The position numbers and the translations under genes were made by a program. A stretch of 64,000 nt of DNA from JAWXUD01 sp044432945 (GTDB lineage: Bacteria; Cyanobacteriota; Vampirovibrionia; Gastranaerophilales; Gastranaerophilaceae), in the NCBI GenBank assembly GCA_044432945.1, contig JAWXUD010000002.1, positions 50,816-114,815 of the forward strand. Direction: 5' to 3'. The notes beneath the pieces were generated by a model. It saw nothing but the letters and a program-made list of their open reading frames with translations, did not search any database and had not been told where the DNA came from. How positions within the stretch are numbered: the first letter of the stretch is position 1; each line of letters starts with the position of its first letter. This document shows, one piece after another, positions 1-7,520 of this stretch.

Positions 1-945
1 TGGGTTCCAATTCATTTTAATGCGTCTTTGAATTTCTCTCATATATGGACCAAAATCAGGTTCACGAATAGCGTCAATCCCTGGTTTCCCATCAGGATTT
101 CCAGGTCCTGGGTTGCCATAAGCTCCTGTTCCACCGCCACCGCTCTGTGCCATTTTTAAGTTAGACGAAGCACCTGAATTTGATGATGAAAGTGATGGTG
201 TTGGTGCATAACTATTAGTTTGTGCATTGTTATATGGGCTTGTGCTAGATGTTCCAGAACCGTTGATTGGACCTGTTGTATAAGTTCCAGCAGTTGTTGA
301 TGGTGTTGGAATTGGCACTGTGAAGTTTGATGTCGGTGCAGTCACAACTTTTGGCGTCACTGGTGGTTTTATTGAAGGACGTGCTGTTGGTGGTTGTGGT
401 TTAGGTTGCTCAACCGTTTTTACTGGTTCAGGCGTTGCTTGTTGTGGTTGCTGAACGGGTTTGGCTTGCGGTTGCGGTTGCGGTTGTTGTACAACTTTTG
501 GTTGAGGTGCAACTGGTTGTGCTGTAGGTTGTTGCTTTACCTGTGGAGCAGGTTTTGCAACTGGACCTGGGGCAGGTGATGGCATTGTGACCTTTTTGGT
601 TGGGTCGTGTTTGCCACCTGCTTGTGAATCTTTATCTGAACGATATGGTGTGTTTTTGTTAATCGGTGGTGCTTCTTCTTCCACCAAAACAAATTCAATA
701 TCTTGTTTTTTCATTTCGGGTTTGTCTGTTAGCCCTAAATTTATACCAAAAAACGCTAACACAAAAACCGTTCCCCAAATCGCAGCTAATGAAGCAGGGT
801 GTAATAAGGCTGAAATAACGATGGATTTTTGTAGAGTTAACCCTTCATCTTTATGGCTCACAACAGATGGAGTTTTAAATCCTTCTGTCGTTATTTCTGA
901 TTCATCATCTTTTATTAAATTGTTATAATTTTCTAATAATGACAT
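1..945 (-). CDS. TonB-family energy transducer, C-terminus beyond window
   Basis: The reading frame starts at ATG 945-943 and runs open off the left edge (315 codons visible). After a short cytoplasmic N-terminus there is one membrane segment at about residues 43-70. A long Pro/Gln/Thr-rich periplasmic linker follows (PQPKVVQQPQPQPQ-type runs), then a glycine-rich stretch, then the start of a TonB/TolA-like C-terminal domain (GPYMREIQRRIKMNWNP). One anchor, a proline-rich spacer and this terminal motif are the TonB architecture, which couples inner-membrane proton motive force to outer-membrane receptors. No ExbB/ExbD genes are visible. TolA is the alternative; the missing C-terminus prevents a firm choice. 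Confidence 0.8.
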   Translation of the reverse strand, partial: MSLLENYNNLIKDDESEITTEGFKTPSVVSHKDEGLTLQKSIVISALLHPASLAAIWGTVFVLAFFGINLGLTDKPEMKKQDIEFVLVEEEAPPINKNTPYRSDKDSQAGGKHDPTKKVTMPSPAPGPVAKPAPQVKQQPTAQPVAPQPKVVQQPQPQPQAKPVQQPQQATPEPVKTVEQPKPQPPTARPSIKPPVTPKVVTAPTSNFTVPIPTPSTTAGTYTTGPINGSGTSSTSPYNNAQTNSYAPTPSLSSSNSGASSNLKMAQSGGGGTGAYGNPGPGNPDGKPGIDAIREPDFGPYMREIQRRIKMNWNP

Positions 946-1054
946 TGTTTTTCTTCATTTAACGAGTTTTCGTTTTTATGAAATTCTCCCTTACTGCTTT
1001 GTTATTGATAATATTATTTTAAAAATAAAATCAATTTGATTACCCGATTTACTA

Positions 1055-1930
1055 TTAATATTGGCTATTAATAGTAGGGTTGACCGTAATCGGTTGTGTT
1101 AAGGTTAATTGAATTTGTGATCCTGCAGGGATTTCGACATCGCTTCCTTTGTCCCAAATTGATTTAACCACGCCAGCACCTGCTCCAACTCCTGTTGCAA
1201 GAGCTGTTCCTGTACCGATATCTCCACCAGAAAGTGGTGATATGATTACGCCAGCGACCGCACCAGCACCAGCACCGATTGCAATATCTTTGGCATATGC
1301 TTTTGTCACGTCTAATTTTGTTCCACCAACTAGTTTGCCAGTATCATCAGAAGTTTTTATTACAGCCGCAATTGGTATTTGAACACCATATGGCGTAACG
1401 ATTTGGGTAAATCTTACTAACAAGCTTCCGTTCATGCTCCCACGTTTAGCTTTTGAAACCTCGATTACTTGTCCAGAAACAGTGCTACCAGCGGGTGCTA
1501 TTAGGTTATTGTTATAATAAAAATCTGTGCCTAGGGCTATTTGAACTGTTTGACCTAAAGCTAAATTTGCTGAGTTGATAGGGGTTGTGACCATTGCATC
1601 AAAACTATTACCAGCAGGAACTGTTACAACTTTTCCTTTTAGGGTTTGGTTGTTTTGTTGTTGGGTTTCGCTGTATTCGTTATATGAATTCATTTGGTTT
1701 TGCCCTCTTTCAGAATTATTTCTTGGTGGGCGATTGCCACGTTGCGAATTATCATATTGCGAATTTTGATACTGAGAATTATCTGCTTGATAGTTGTTTG
1801 TTTGATAATTATTTGTTTGATAAGTAGGCGTGCTTGTTGTCGCTTCAGTGTATTCAAAATTTTGTGCTGATATTGCAGAATTAGTTGTTATTAACAACAT
1901 AATTAATACTAAGTTATATTTGTGCTTCAT
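1055..1930 (-). CDS. secreted protein with TrbI/VirB10-like barrel region and glycine zipper
   Basis: This 291-residue protein has a Sec signal peptide (about residues 1-22). An Asn/Gln/Tyr-rich region with repeated YQTNN-type units spans about 35-95. Residues 100-195 contain VPAGNSFDAMVTTPINS, a further APAGSTVSGQV motif and a YGVQIPIAAVI strand, the pattern seen in the C-terminal barrel of TrbI/VirB10-type proteins. Next comes a Gly/Ala zipper (GAGAGAVAGVIISPL) and a last beta segment (EIPAGSQIQLTLTQPITV). It lies upstream of the TonB-like gene on the same strand. A periplasmic or outer-membrane structural role is inferred; no conjugation genes are nearby. The proteins at 1989-2576 and 56246-56752 share the barrel pattern. 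Confidence 0.75.
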   Translation of the reverse strand: MKHKYNLVLIMLLITTNSAISAQNFEYTEATTSTPTYQTNNYQTNNYQADNSQYQNSQYDNSQRGNRPPRNNSERGQNQMNSYNEYSETQQQNNQTLKGKVVTVPAGNSFDAMVTTPINSANLALGQTVQIALGTDFYYNNNLIAPAGSTVSGQVIEVSKAKRGSMNGSLLVRFTQIVTPYGVQIPIAAVIKTSDDTGKLVGGTKLDVTKAYAKDIAIGAGAGAVAGVIISPLSGGDIGTGTALATGVGAGAGVVKSIWDKGSDVEIPAGSQIQLTLTQPITVNPTINSQY

Positions 1931-1988
1931 GATATCCCCCTTGTGAAAATTTATATACTAAACATTTTATTTTGTATCTTGTAATTTG

Positions 1989-2576
1989 TCAATCTGTTAA
2001 GACATGCGTAATTGAGGCTGGAGCTGTGAGAACGATTATGAAATTGTCGCCAGATTTTAATTGAGTATGCGTCCCCATTTGTTTTCCTTTCCCTGGTCGA
2101 ATTTGTAGGGTGGCACGGCTAACTTTTTGTGAATAATGAGCGACTTTTATATATTCAGATGGTGGTGCAATTCCGCCTCCTATGGTGTTGTCGTTAGAAG
2201 AATATATATAACCCTTGAGTGGTATTTCTATGCCATTAGGAATAATCATTTTTGTTATTTTTATTTTCATCGATGAATGAGTTCCGATTACTGGCTCATT
2301 AACTTTTTCGATATATCCATAAAACTCACTGTTTTCGGGAATAATTATTGTGTCATATAGATATAAACTAGTTGTTGCGATGAATTTTACCTTATAGCCT
2401 TCTTGCGAGTATTGGGTAGAAATTTCTTGAGCATTCATTACTGGAATGAACGTTCCAGCAGGGATTTCGATAGAGTCGTAATCTCGCATTTCTAAAGTTA
2501 CGTCTTGAATGTCAACACAAAATGCAGGAGTATTTATACAAAAAATCAAAAATAATGCTAATAAGAATTTTTTCAT
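1989..2576 (-). CDS. secreted protein with TrbI/VirB10-like barrel region
   Basis: This 195-residue protein has a signal peptide (MKKFLLALFLIFCINTPAFC, cleavage near residue 20). The mature part carries IEIPAGTFIPVMNAQEIS, IIIPENSEFYGYIEKV and GIEIPLKGYIYSS. These are the same alternating motifs as the neighbouring 291-residue protein, but without the Asn/Gln-rich region and glycine zipper. The two genes lie on the same strand, 58 bases apart, and may be an old duplication. No enzymatic motif is visible. It ends in a short beta-rich region (NFIIVLTAPASI) like the terminal strand of its neighbour. Confidence 0.7.
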   Translation of the reverse strand: MKKFLLALFLIFCINTPAFCVDIQDVTLEMRDYDSIEIPAGTFIPVMNAQEISTQYSQEGYKVKFIATTSLYLYDTIIIPENSEFYGYIEKVNEPVIGTHSSMKIKITKMIIPNGIEIPLKGYIYSSNDNTIGGGIAPPSEYIKVAHYSQKVSRATLQIRPGKGKQMGTHTQLKSGDNFIIVLTAPASITHVLTD

Positions 2577-2721
2577 AATACTAATTATAACATTATTCTT
2601 GTTATTTTGTAAATTTGTTAATATATTGTTAAATTTCGTAAATATTTATAAAAATAACGCAATTTAAATCTAATAAAATACTTTATATAAATGTGTAATG
2701 TAGTATAGTAAAAGGTAGATT

Positions 2722-3345
2722 ATGGCATTTAGCCCAGTATCAACAGGAATATTTGCATTTAGAAGTGCTGATAAAGCGTCAAAAGGCGATGACGGCAGAG
2801 CTGTTGTAGCTGGTTGTCAAGGTGCAAGCGTTGTCGGTGATGTTTTCGGGCGTATTAAGGGGTATGACACTGCTTTTTGCAATGGGGCAAGAAGTGCGGC
2901 GAGTGTATTTTCTAATCTAGCTAAGAGTAACAAAGCTTTTGAATATGCAGGTAAGGCTGTAAAATTTGGTGTAAATAATGTCAATCCGATTATTTGTGCA
3001 TCATCGGCTTATAAGGTTTTGAAATCAGATGACAAGCTTGATGCGGGGGTTCGTGAAACAAGTGCTTTGGTCACGATGTTTGCTGCTGAAGATTTGGTCA
3101 AGAAGAATTATGAAATAGTCGCTGAATCAAAACAGATGAAGAATTTGAGTAAATTAGTAAAAGAATCCGATAATTTAAAACCGATTGTTGAGTGTATAAG
3201 CAAAAATAAATTGGGTGGAAAAATTGGTTTTGCGGTTAAGGGTGTTGCACTGGTTGGAGCTTCTATCGCTGGTTATAATATTGGTGAGAATATTGGTAAA
3301 GATGTTTCAGGTGCAGTAAAATCAACTTTTGGTATTAAGGCTTAA
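2722..3345 (+). CDS. hypothetical protein, Gly/Ala-rich C-terminal helix
   Basis: I do not recognise this 207-residue protein. It starts at ATG 2722 behind AAAGGTAG. There is no signal peptide. It is mostly predicted helical, rich in Ala, Lys, Ser and Val, with two Cys in the N-terminal half (AGCQGAS, TAFCNGA). A glycine-zipper-like C-terminal segment (GVALVGASIAGYNIGENIGKDV) could insert in or lie on a membrane. A TTTATA/TATAGT promoter-like pair lies just upstream. It diverges from the secreted-protein genes and sits 49 bases before the SpoIID-like gene. Confidence 0.6.
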   Translation: MAFSPVSTGIFAFRSADKASKGDDGRAVVAGCQGASVVGDVFGRIKGYDTAFCNGARSAASVFSNLAKSNKAFEYAGKAVKFGVNNVNPIICASSAYKVLKSDDKLDAGVRETSALVTMFAAEDLVKKNYEIVAESKQMKNLSKLVKESDNLKPIVECISKNKLGGKIGFAVKGVALVGASIAGYNIGENIGKDVSGAVKSTFGIKA

Positions 3346-3378
3346 AATTTTTTGCATTAATAAAACTTATTTTGATTG

Positions 3379-3387
3379 TGGTATAAT
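3379..3387 (+). promoter_or_regulatory. extended -10 promoter of the SpoIID-like gene
   Basis: TGGTATAAT is an extended -10 element (TGnTATAAT) without a clear -35 at 17 bases. It lies only 7 bases upstream of the preferred ATG at 3395. The mRNA would therefore have almost no leader, in keeping with the lack of a Shine-Dalgarno sequence. Similar TGnTA elements precede the genes at 9186, 44237 and 52486. Confidence 0.5.
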
Positions 3388-3394
3388 TTTTGGT

Positions 3395-4258
3395 ATGGTT
3401 AGAAGATTTGTGATATTGTTGGCATTATTTTTTATTGCGAACCCGAGTTATGCGATAAAGATTGGGTTGCAAACAGACGTTGAAAAAACAATGGTTGGGA
3501 CTTCTGTTAAAGGAAAAATTATCGATGCGAATACTAACAAAACGGTCTATGACCTTGGTGAAATGAAGGGTTATGAGATAAAAGCTCATAACAACTTGAT
3601 GGCGATAAAAATTGATGGAACATATTATGAAATAGATTCTGATAATGTGGTTATAAAGCCTATGGAAGAAGGTTTTGTCAGTACAAAGGGCAAGTGGTAC
3701 CGTGGTATTTTGCACTTGCAAAATAAAAATGGCAAATTAGTTATGATAAATGATTTATCTTTAGAGGATTATTTGAAAGGTGTTCTGCCTTGTGAGATGC
3801 CTCCTAGTTGGGAAAAAGAAGCTCTAAAAGCTCAAGCGATAGCTGCGAGAAGTTATGCGTTAGCGAATTTGGGTAAGCGTGCGAAGTTTGGGTATGATTT
3901 GATGGATACGACTAGTGATCAGGCTTATGGCGGTGCGTCAGCAGAAACCGAGCAAACAAATTTTGCTGTTAAGGATACTGAAAGAATTGTGCTTACTTAT
4001 AATATGCAAGTCATTAATGCTTATTATTCTGCTTCAGCTGGTGGTAAAACACGAACTTCTGTTTGGGGAAATAATTTACCATATTTGCGTTCAGTGCCTT
4101 CTTTTGATGATGAGGTTGCAAAGAAAGGACATGGCGTGGGCATGTCGCAACATGGTGCAAATAATTTGGCGAAAAAGGGCTATAATGCTTACCAAATTTT
4201 AGAATATTTTTATAACGATGTGAAATTTGCACGTGCTAACCCTGAGTATTATAAATAA
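3395..4258 (+). CDS. SpoIID/LytB-domain protein, compact form
   Basis: From ATG 3395 the protein is 287 residues with a signal peptide (MVRRFVILLALFFIANPSYA). I reject a TTG start at 3329 because it would hide this signal peptide. SpoIID/LytB signatures are clear: SLEDYLKGVLPCEMPPSW, ALKAQAIAARSYAL, DTTSDQAYGG, NAYYSASAGGKT, and near the end GHGVGMSQHGANNLAKKGY. The family acts on peptidoglycan (SpoIID is a lytic transglycosylase of denuded glycan; LytB modifies amidase activity). In usual family members a sizeable stretch separates the YLRSVPS motif from GHGVGMSQ. Here only about eight residues lie between them, so a sub-domain is missing. Confidence 0.85.
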   Translation: MVRRFVILLALFFIANPSYAIKIGLQTDVEKTMVGTSVKGKIIDANTNKTVYDLGEMKGYEIKAHNNLMAIKIDGTYYEIDSDNVVIKPMEEGFVSTKGKWYRGILHLQNKNGKLVMINDLSLEDYLKGVLPCEMPPSWEKEALKAQAIAARSYALANLGKRAKFGYDLMDTTSDQAYGGASAETEQTNFAVKDTERIVLTYNMQVINAYYSASAGGKTRTSVWGNNLPYLRSVPSFDDEVAKKGHGVGMSQHGANNLAKKGYNAYQILEYFYNDVKFARANPEYYK

Positions 4259-4350
4259 TTGCAGAACCTCTAAATCCGCTTATAGATTGCGTTTCTGGTG
4301 TGTTATGGGGTGTAAACGCTTGCTATGTTTAAAAAATTAAAAAAAACTAC

Positions 4351-4380
4351 TTGCCAAAAAGATAAAAGTATGTTTATAAT
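4351..4380 (+). promoter_or_regulatory. sigma70-type promoter of hup
   Basis: TTGCCA (4351-4356) and TATAAT (4375-4380) are 18 bases apart, leaving a leader of roughly 60 bases before the HU start codon. The rest of the 4259-4449 gap shows only a weak GCGTTT/AAACGC hairpin around 4288-4318. Confidence 0.6.
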
Positions 4381-4449
4381 GATTGAGTTGAAGTTAGTGA
4401 GCATACATGTTTTCTGTAATTGTGTGCTAAGGAAAAAGGAGATTCAATT

Positions 4450-4722
4450 ATGAACAAAGAAGAATTAGTAAAAGAAGTATCAAAAAAAGCGAAAGTTTCA
4501 CAAAAATCTGCTGCTGACATCGTTGCAGCTACATTTGAAACAATTGAAACAGCTGTTTCAAAAGGCGAAAAAGTTACTTTAGTTGGTTTCGGTACATTCG
4601 AAGCACGTTCAAGAGCTGCTAGAACTGGTCGTAACCCTCAAACAGGTGCGCCATTGAAAATTGCTGCTAAAACAGTTCCTGCATTTTCAGCTGGTAAAAA
4701 ATTCAAAGAACTTGTTAAATAG
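4450..4722 (+). CDS. hup: DNA-binding protein HU
   Basis: This is a 90-residue histone-like protein, the usual HU length. It starts at ATG 4450 behind AAAAAGGAG; an upstream in-frame start at 4420 lacks a ribosome site. The hallmarks are MNKEELVKEVSKKAKVSQK at the N-terminus, VGFGTFEARSRAARTGRNPQTG forming the DNA-embracing arm with the conserved RNP motif, and a C-terminal FSAGKKFKELVK helix. HU is a dimeric nucleoid protein that bends DNA. IHF would be the alternative, but the lone copy and the sequence favour HU. It is monocistronic, with its own promoter and a strong terminator. Confidence 0.97.
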   Translation: MNKEELVKEVSKKAKVSQKSAADIVAATFETIETAVSKGEKVTLVGFGTFEARSRAARTGRNPQTGAPLKIAAKTVPAFSAGKKFKELVK

Positions 4723-4745
4723 TCTTTGTAATTGAAACAAATTCT

Positions 4746-4782
4746 AAAAATAGAGTTGGCAATTAGCTGGCTCTATTTTTTT
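4746..4782 (+). terminator. Rho-independent terminator of hup
   Basis: Arms 4746-4760 and 4766-4780 pair over their full length (three G-T wobbles) around the loop AATTA and end in a run of T. The A-rich left arm could also end transcripts of the restriction gene arriving from the other strand. Confidence 0.85.
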
Positions 4783-4802
4783 GTGGATTTTTTCAAAAAA
4801 TA

Positions 4803-5924
4803 TTAAAAAACTTCGGATTGTTTAAAGTTGATATCATATATATTATTTTGATATTTATTGATTTGAACAGTATCAATGCCTATTTCTATTAATTTTTCAT
4901 ATGTTACTATTTTATTTTCTTCAATATTAAGAATGTCCCGTAAAATCCATTTGCCTAATGCTTGATTGGGATTGCTCATTAATGCTTTATCGTTATCTTG
5001 ACATATTTTTGCAGTTATAAAATCATTATTAGGCAGATTGAGTTGGAAATGGCAATTTCTTGGAGGGAAGAAATTGGGATTTGTGTTTTTTATTTCAGCG
5101 GGTATGCGTATATAAACTTCATTAGCATTTCTTGTTCGTCCTGAAGCATTCCATTGGTTAAGTCCACTTTTTTCTGGAACGTATGGTATTTTTGTTTTGC
5201 GGTTTATTGAATATAATGGTAAATATATGGTGTCTATTATTCTGTTTTGAATGACATCTTCTGTAAATTCTTTAGATAAATACTTTTCTAATAAATCGAA
5301 AGGATCTTCAAATATTTTTACATCAATGGCATGAATAGGCGTAACATTAAATCTTTTTGACAATGTACTTTTTGATAAATTAAAAGAGTATTCATTAAAT
5401 TCATCAGAAAAACTGATTGTGTTATTCTTAGTATTTAGAATTTTTATATTATTTTGATCGATTAAATGCATTGGTTCTTCATGAATAAAAAGTCCATTTT
5501 CGTTTCTTGTTATGCAGTGATAAATTAGATTTTCATATTTTAATGAACAAATTCCACATGTCGTAAGTATCCTTTTATTTCTATAATTAGAAATTTTTTG
5601 TATTAATTCTTCTGGTTTGTTCATGAAATCTATATAAAAAGGACGTTCTTTATTGAATTCAGCAACCTTTTCTAAACAAGAACTATTTTTGTGTAAAAAT
5701 GTTTTTAATCCAAAACCTTGTTCTTTTTTGCTCGCATCAATTGAAATATCAGATCTAGAAAGATTTTTTGCAGAAAAAGCTTTACAAAAAATATTTTCAG
5801 CCATGCGGTAATATAAATATGGAGTAGCTGTATTATCTGAAGATAGTTTAGATAAAGAACAAATTATTCTTAAAAATAATTCATATTTTCTTTTTTCATC
5901 ATCAGATTGTGAATTGAAAAACAT
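4803..5924 (-). CDS. type II restriction endonuclease partner of the C5 methyltransferase
   Basis: This 373-residue protein is encoded directly after the C5-cytosine methyltransferase; stop and start overlap as TAATG. The C-terminal third (GRTRNANEVYIRIP, FFPPRNCHFQLNLPN, KALMSNPNQALGKWILRDIL, VTYEKLIEIGIDTVQI) resembles the B3-like DNA-recognition domain of NgoFVII-type restriction enzymes. The N-terminal part contains DASKKEQGFGLKTFL and KVAEFN, which I associate with restriction enzymes. I cannot identify a canonical PLD HxK or PD-ExK catalytic motif with confidence, so catalytic class and target site are open. The order methyltransferase then nuclease fits the need for protection first. 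Confidence 0.75.
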   Translation of the reverse strand: MFFNSQSDDEKRKYELFLRIICSLSKLSSDNTATPYLYYRMAENIFCKAFSAKNLSRSDISIDASKKEQGFGLKTFLHKNSSCLEKVAEFNKERPFYIDFMNKPEELIQKISNYRNKRILTTCGICSLKYENLIYHCITRNENGLFIHEEPMHLIDQNNIKILNTKNNTISFSDEFNEYSFNLSKSTLSKRFNVTPIHAIDVKIFEDPFDLLEKYLSKEFTEDVIQNRIIDTIYLPLYSINRKTKIPYVPEKSGLNQWNASGRTRNANEVYIRIPAEIKNTNPNFFPPRNCHFQLNLPNNDFITAKICQDNDKALMSNPNQALGKWILRDILNIEENKIVTYEKLIEIGIDTVQINKYQNNIYDINFKQSEVF

Positions 5925-6907
5925 TAAGCTTCACCTTGTAAGACCTTCATTATATTTTGGGCAATTGCAGTAATAACTGGTACTGAAACACTATTGCCGA
6001 TTTGTTTATATAAAGCTGATTTCGCTAGGTTGTCGGGTAATATATAATCATCAGGATACCCTTGAAATCTAGCACATTCTCTTGGTGTTAGTTTTCTAAT
6101 ATTGTTATTTTCACATAAAACCAATGGTACATTGTGTCCACCAGTACCCATATTGGCGGTTAATGTAGGACATAAATTATTTTTATTTTCACGCACATAA
6201 ACACGTCTCCACTGGTATAAAGTATTTGGGTTCTTCATTTCTTTTTTCAAGATGTCAAAATATTTACTATTAGAGTATGAAAATTCTTGTGAAACATTTT
6301 TTTCAAGTAGGGAACGTATTTCTTTTAATTCATTATTAGGTCTAGGAAAACAAAAAGAATTATATAACGCTTTATCGTTAAAACAAACTATATATATACG
6401 TTCTCTGTTTTGTGGAATATCGGAATATTGGGAAGTGTTTAATACGTTGGATTTTATGTAATATCCTGCTTTTTTTAATTCTTCTTGTATTATTTTAAAA
6501 GTTGTGCCGTTGTCATGTGAAGTTAAATTTTTAACGTTTTCTAAAAATATAACTTTAGGTTTTAAAATTTTAACATATCTCATTATATCAAAAAATAAAT
6601 TACCTCTTTCGTCTTTAAAGCCTTTTCTATGACCAGCTACAGAAAAAGCTTGACATGGAAATCCTCCAGTCAGTATGTCGATTTTGGGCAATTCTGTAGG
6701 GTCTATTTGGGTCATATCTTGATTTAAAAGTAAGTGTTGGAAGTTTTTTGAATATGTAATGCAAGCCTTTTCATCAATTTCATTAGCCCATACTAAGTTG
6801 AAGCCTGCTTTTTTAAAGCCAAGACCAATCCCACCTATTCCAGCAAAAAGTTCCCCAACATTATATTCTTTATTTTTCATATATTTAATATTATCATAAA
6901 GTGTCAT
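5924..6907 (-). CDS. DNA (cytosine-5)-methyltransferase
   Basis: The 327-residue protein shows the ordered C5-methyltransferase motifs: I (ELFAGIGGIGLGFKKAGF, SAM binding), IV (GGFPCQAFSVAGHRKGF with the catalytic Cys in the PCQ loop), VI (ENVKNL), VIII (QNRERIYIV), IX (LTPRECARFQGYPDDY) and X (KQIGNSVSVPV). Between VIII and IX lies the target-recognition region. The start is uncertain: ATG 6907 gives nine extra residues over ATG 6880, and neither has a good ribosome site. It methylates cytosine in the site cut by the nuclease encoded downstream. The pair sits between hup and rsmD, a typical accessory insertion among housekeeping genes. Confidence 0.93.
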   Translation of the reverse strand: MTLYDNIKYMKNKEYNVGELFAGIGGIGLGFKKAGFNLVWANEIDEKACITYSKNFQHLLLNQDMTQIDPTELPKIDILTGGFPCQAFSVAGHRKGFKDERGNLFFDIMRYVKILKPKVIFLENVKNLTSHDNGTTFKIIQEELKKAGYYIKSNVLNTSQYSDIPQNRERIYIVCFNDKALYNSFCFPRPNNELKEIRSLLEKNVSQEFSYSNSKYFDILKKEMKNPNTLYQWRRVYVRENKNNLCPTLTANMGTGGHNVPLVLCENNNIRKLTPRECARFQGYPDDYILPDNLAKSALYKQIGNSVSVPVITAIAQNIMKVLQGEA

Positions 6908-6941
6908 TCTGAGAAGTAAATATTAAATCTTGTAACAAAGT

Positions 6942-7460
6942 TTATTTCAGCTGTAAAAATGTAATGAATTTATTGCCATATTTTTTTTGTTTAATAATTT
7001 CATAATCGCCATAATCGATTTCGCAGACGTGTTCTAGTATAACAACCCCGCTGGCAATTTTTTTAATAGCTTCTAGGCTATCTTCATAAACACCTGAAAA
7101 ATATGGTGGGTCGATATAAATGACGTTAAATTCTGCATCGAGTTTTTTGACAATTTTTAAGCTATCGCCGATTATTAATTTTGCGTTTGGTGTTATTTTT
7201 GTGAAATTATTTTTAATAATTTGAGCGACTTTAATATTTTTTTCTATCCCAACAGCATTATCAAATCCTCGAGAAATGGCTTCTAGTGCCATTATCCCCG
7301 AACCTGAATACATGTCTAAAAAAGTTTTTCCTTCAAAATCAATTAGGGCTTGTAATGTGTTAAAAACGCTCATTCGAACTTTTGAAAGCGTAGGGCGTGT
7401 TATTTTTTCATCGGGTGCTGTAATTCTTTGACTTTTAAATTTACCTGCTGTTATTATCAT
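6942..7460 (-). CDS. rsmD: 16S rRNA (guanine(966)-N2)-methyltransferase RsmD
   Basis: The 172-residue protein starts MIITAGKFKSQRI with the RsmD hallmark TRPTLSKVRMSVFN. It has the SAM-binding loop FLDMYSGSGIMALEAISRG and the catalytic DPPY at about 117-120 (NVIYIDPPYFSG). RsmD methylates G966 of 16S rRNA in the 30S subunit. The length is close to the usual 180-190. It diverges from fixC, with the two starts about 60 bases apart. It may be co-transcribed with the restriction-modification genes 34 bases downstream. Confidence 0.93.
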   Translation of the reverse strand: MIITAGKFKSQRITAPDEKITRPTLSKVRMSVFNTLQALIDFEGKTFLDMYSGSGIMALEAISRGFDNAVGIEKNIKVAQIIKNNFTKITPNAKLIIGDSLKIVKKLDAEFNVIYIDPPYFSGVYEDSLEAIKKIASGVVILEHVCEIDYGDYEIIKQKKYGNKFITFLQLK

Positions 7461-7520
7461 ATTTGCTATTTTACAATGAACATAATTTATTATATAATAA
7501 TTTTGATATTAAGGAGTTTT

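Noticed and set aside
587..928. 113-codon open frame antisense to the TonB-like gene
   Set aside because: The minus-strand frame has a clear TonB architecture; this one has no signal.
3329..3394. Upstream TTG start for the SpoIID-like gene
   Set aside because: Would overlap the preceding gene and add 22 residues in front of a perfect signal peptide.
4288..4318. GCGTTT/AAACGC hairpin before hup
   Set aside because: Only six pairs with a 19-base loop and no T-run; too weak to call a terminator or RNA.
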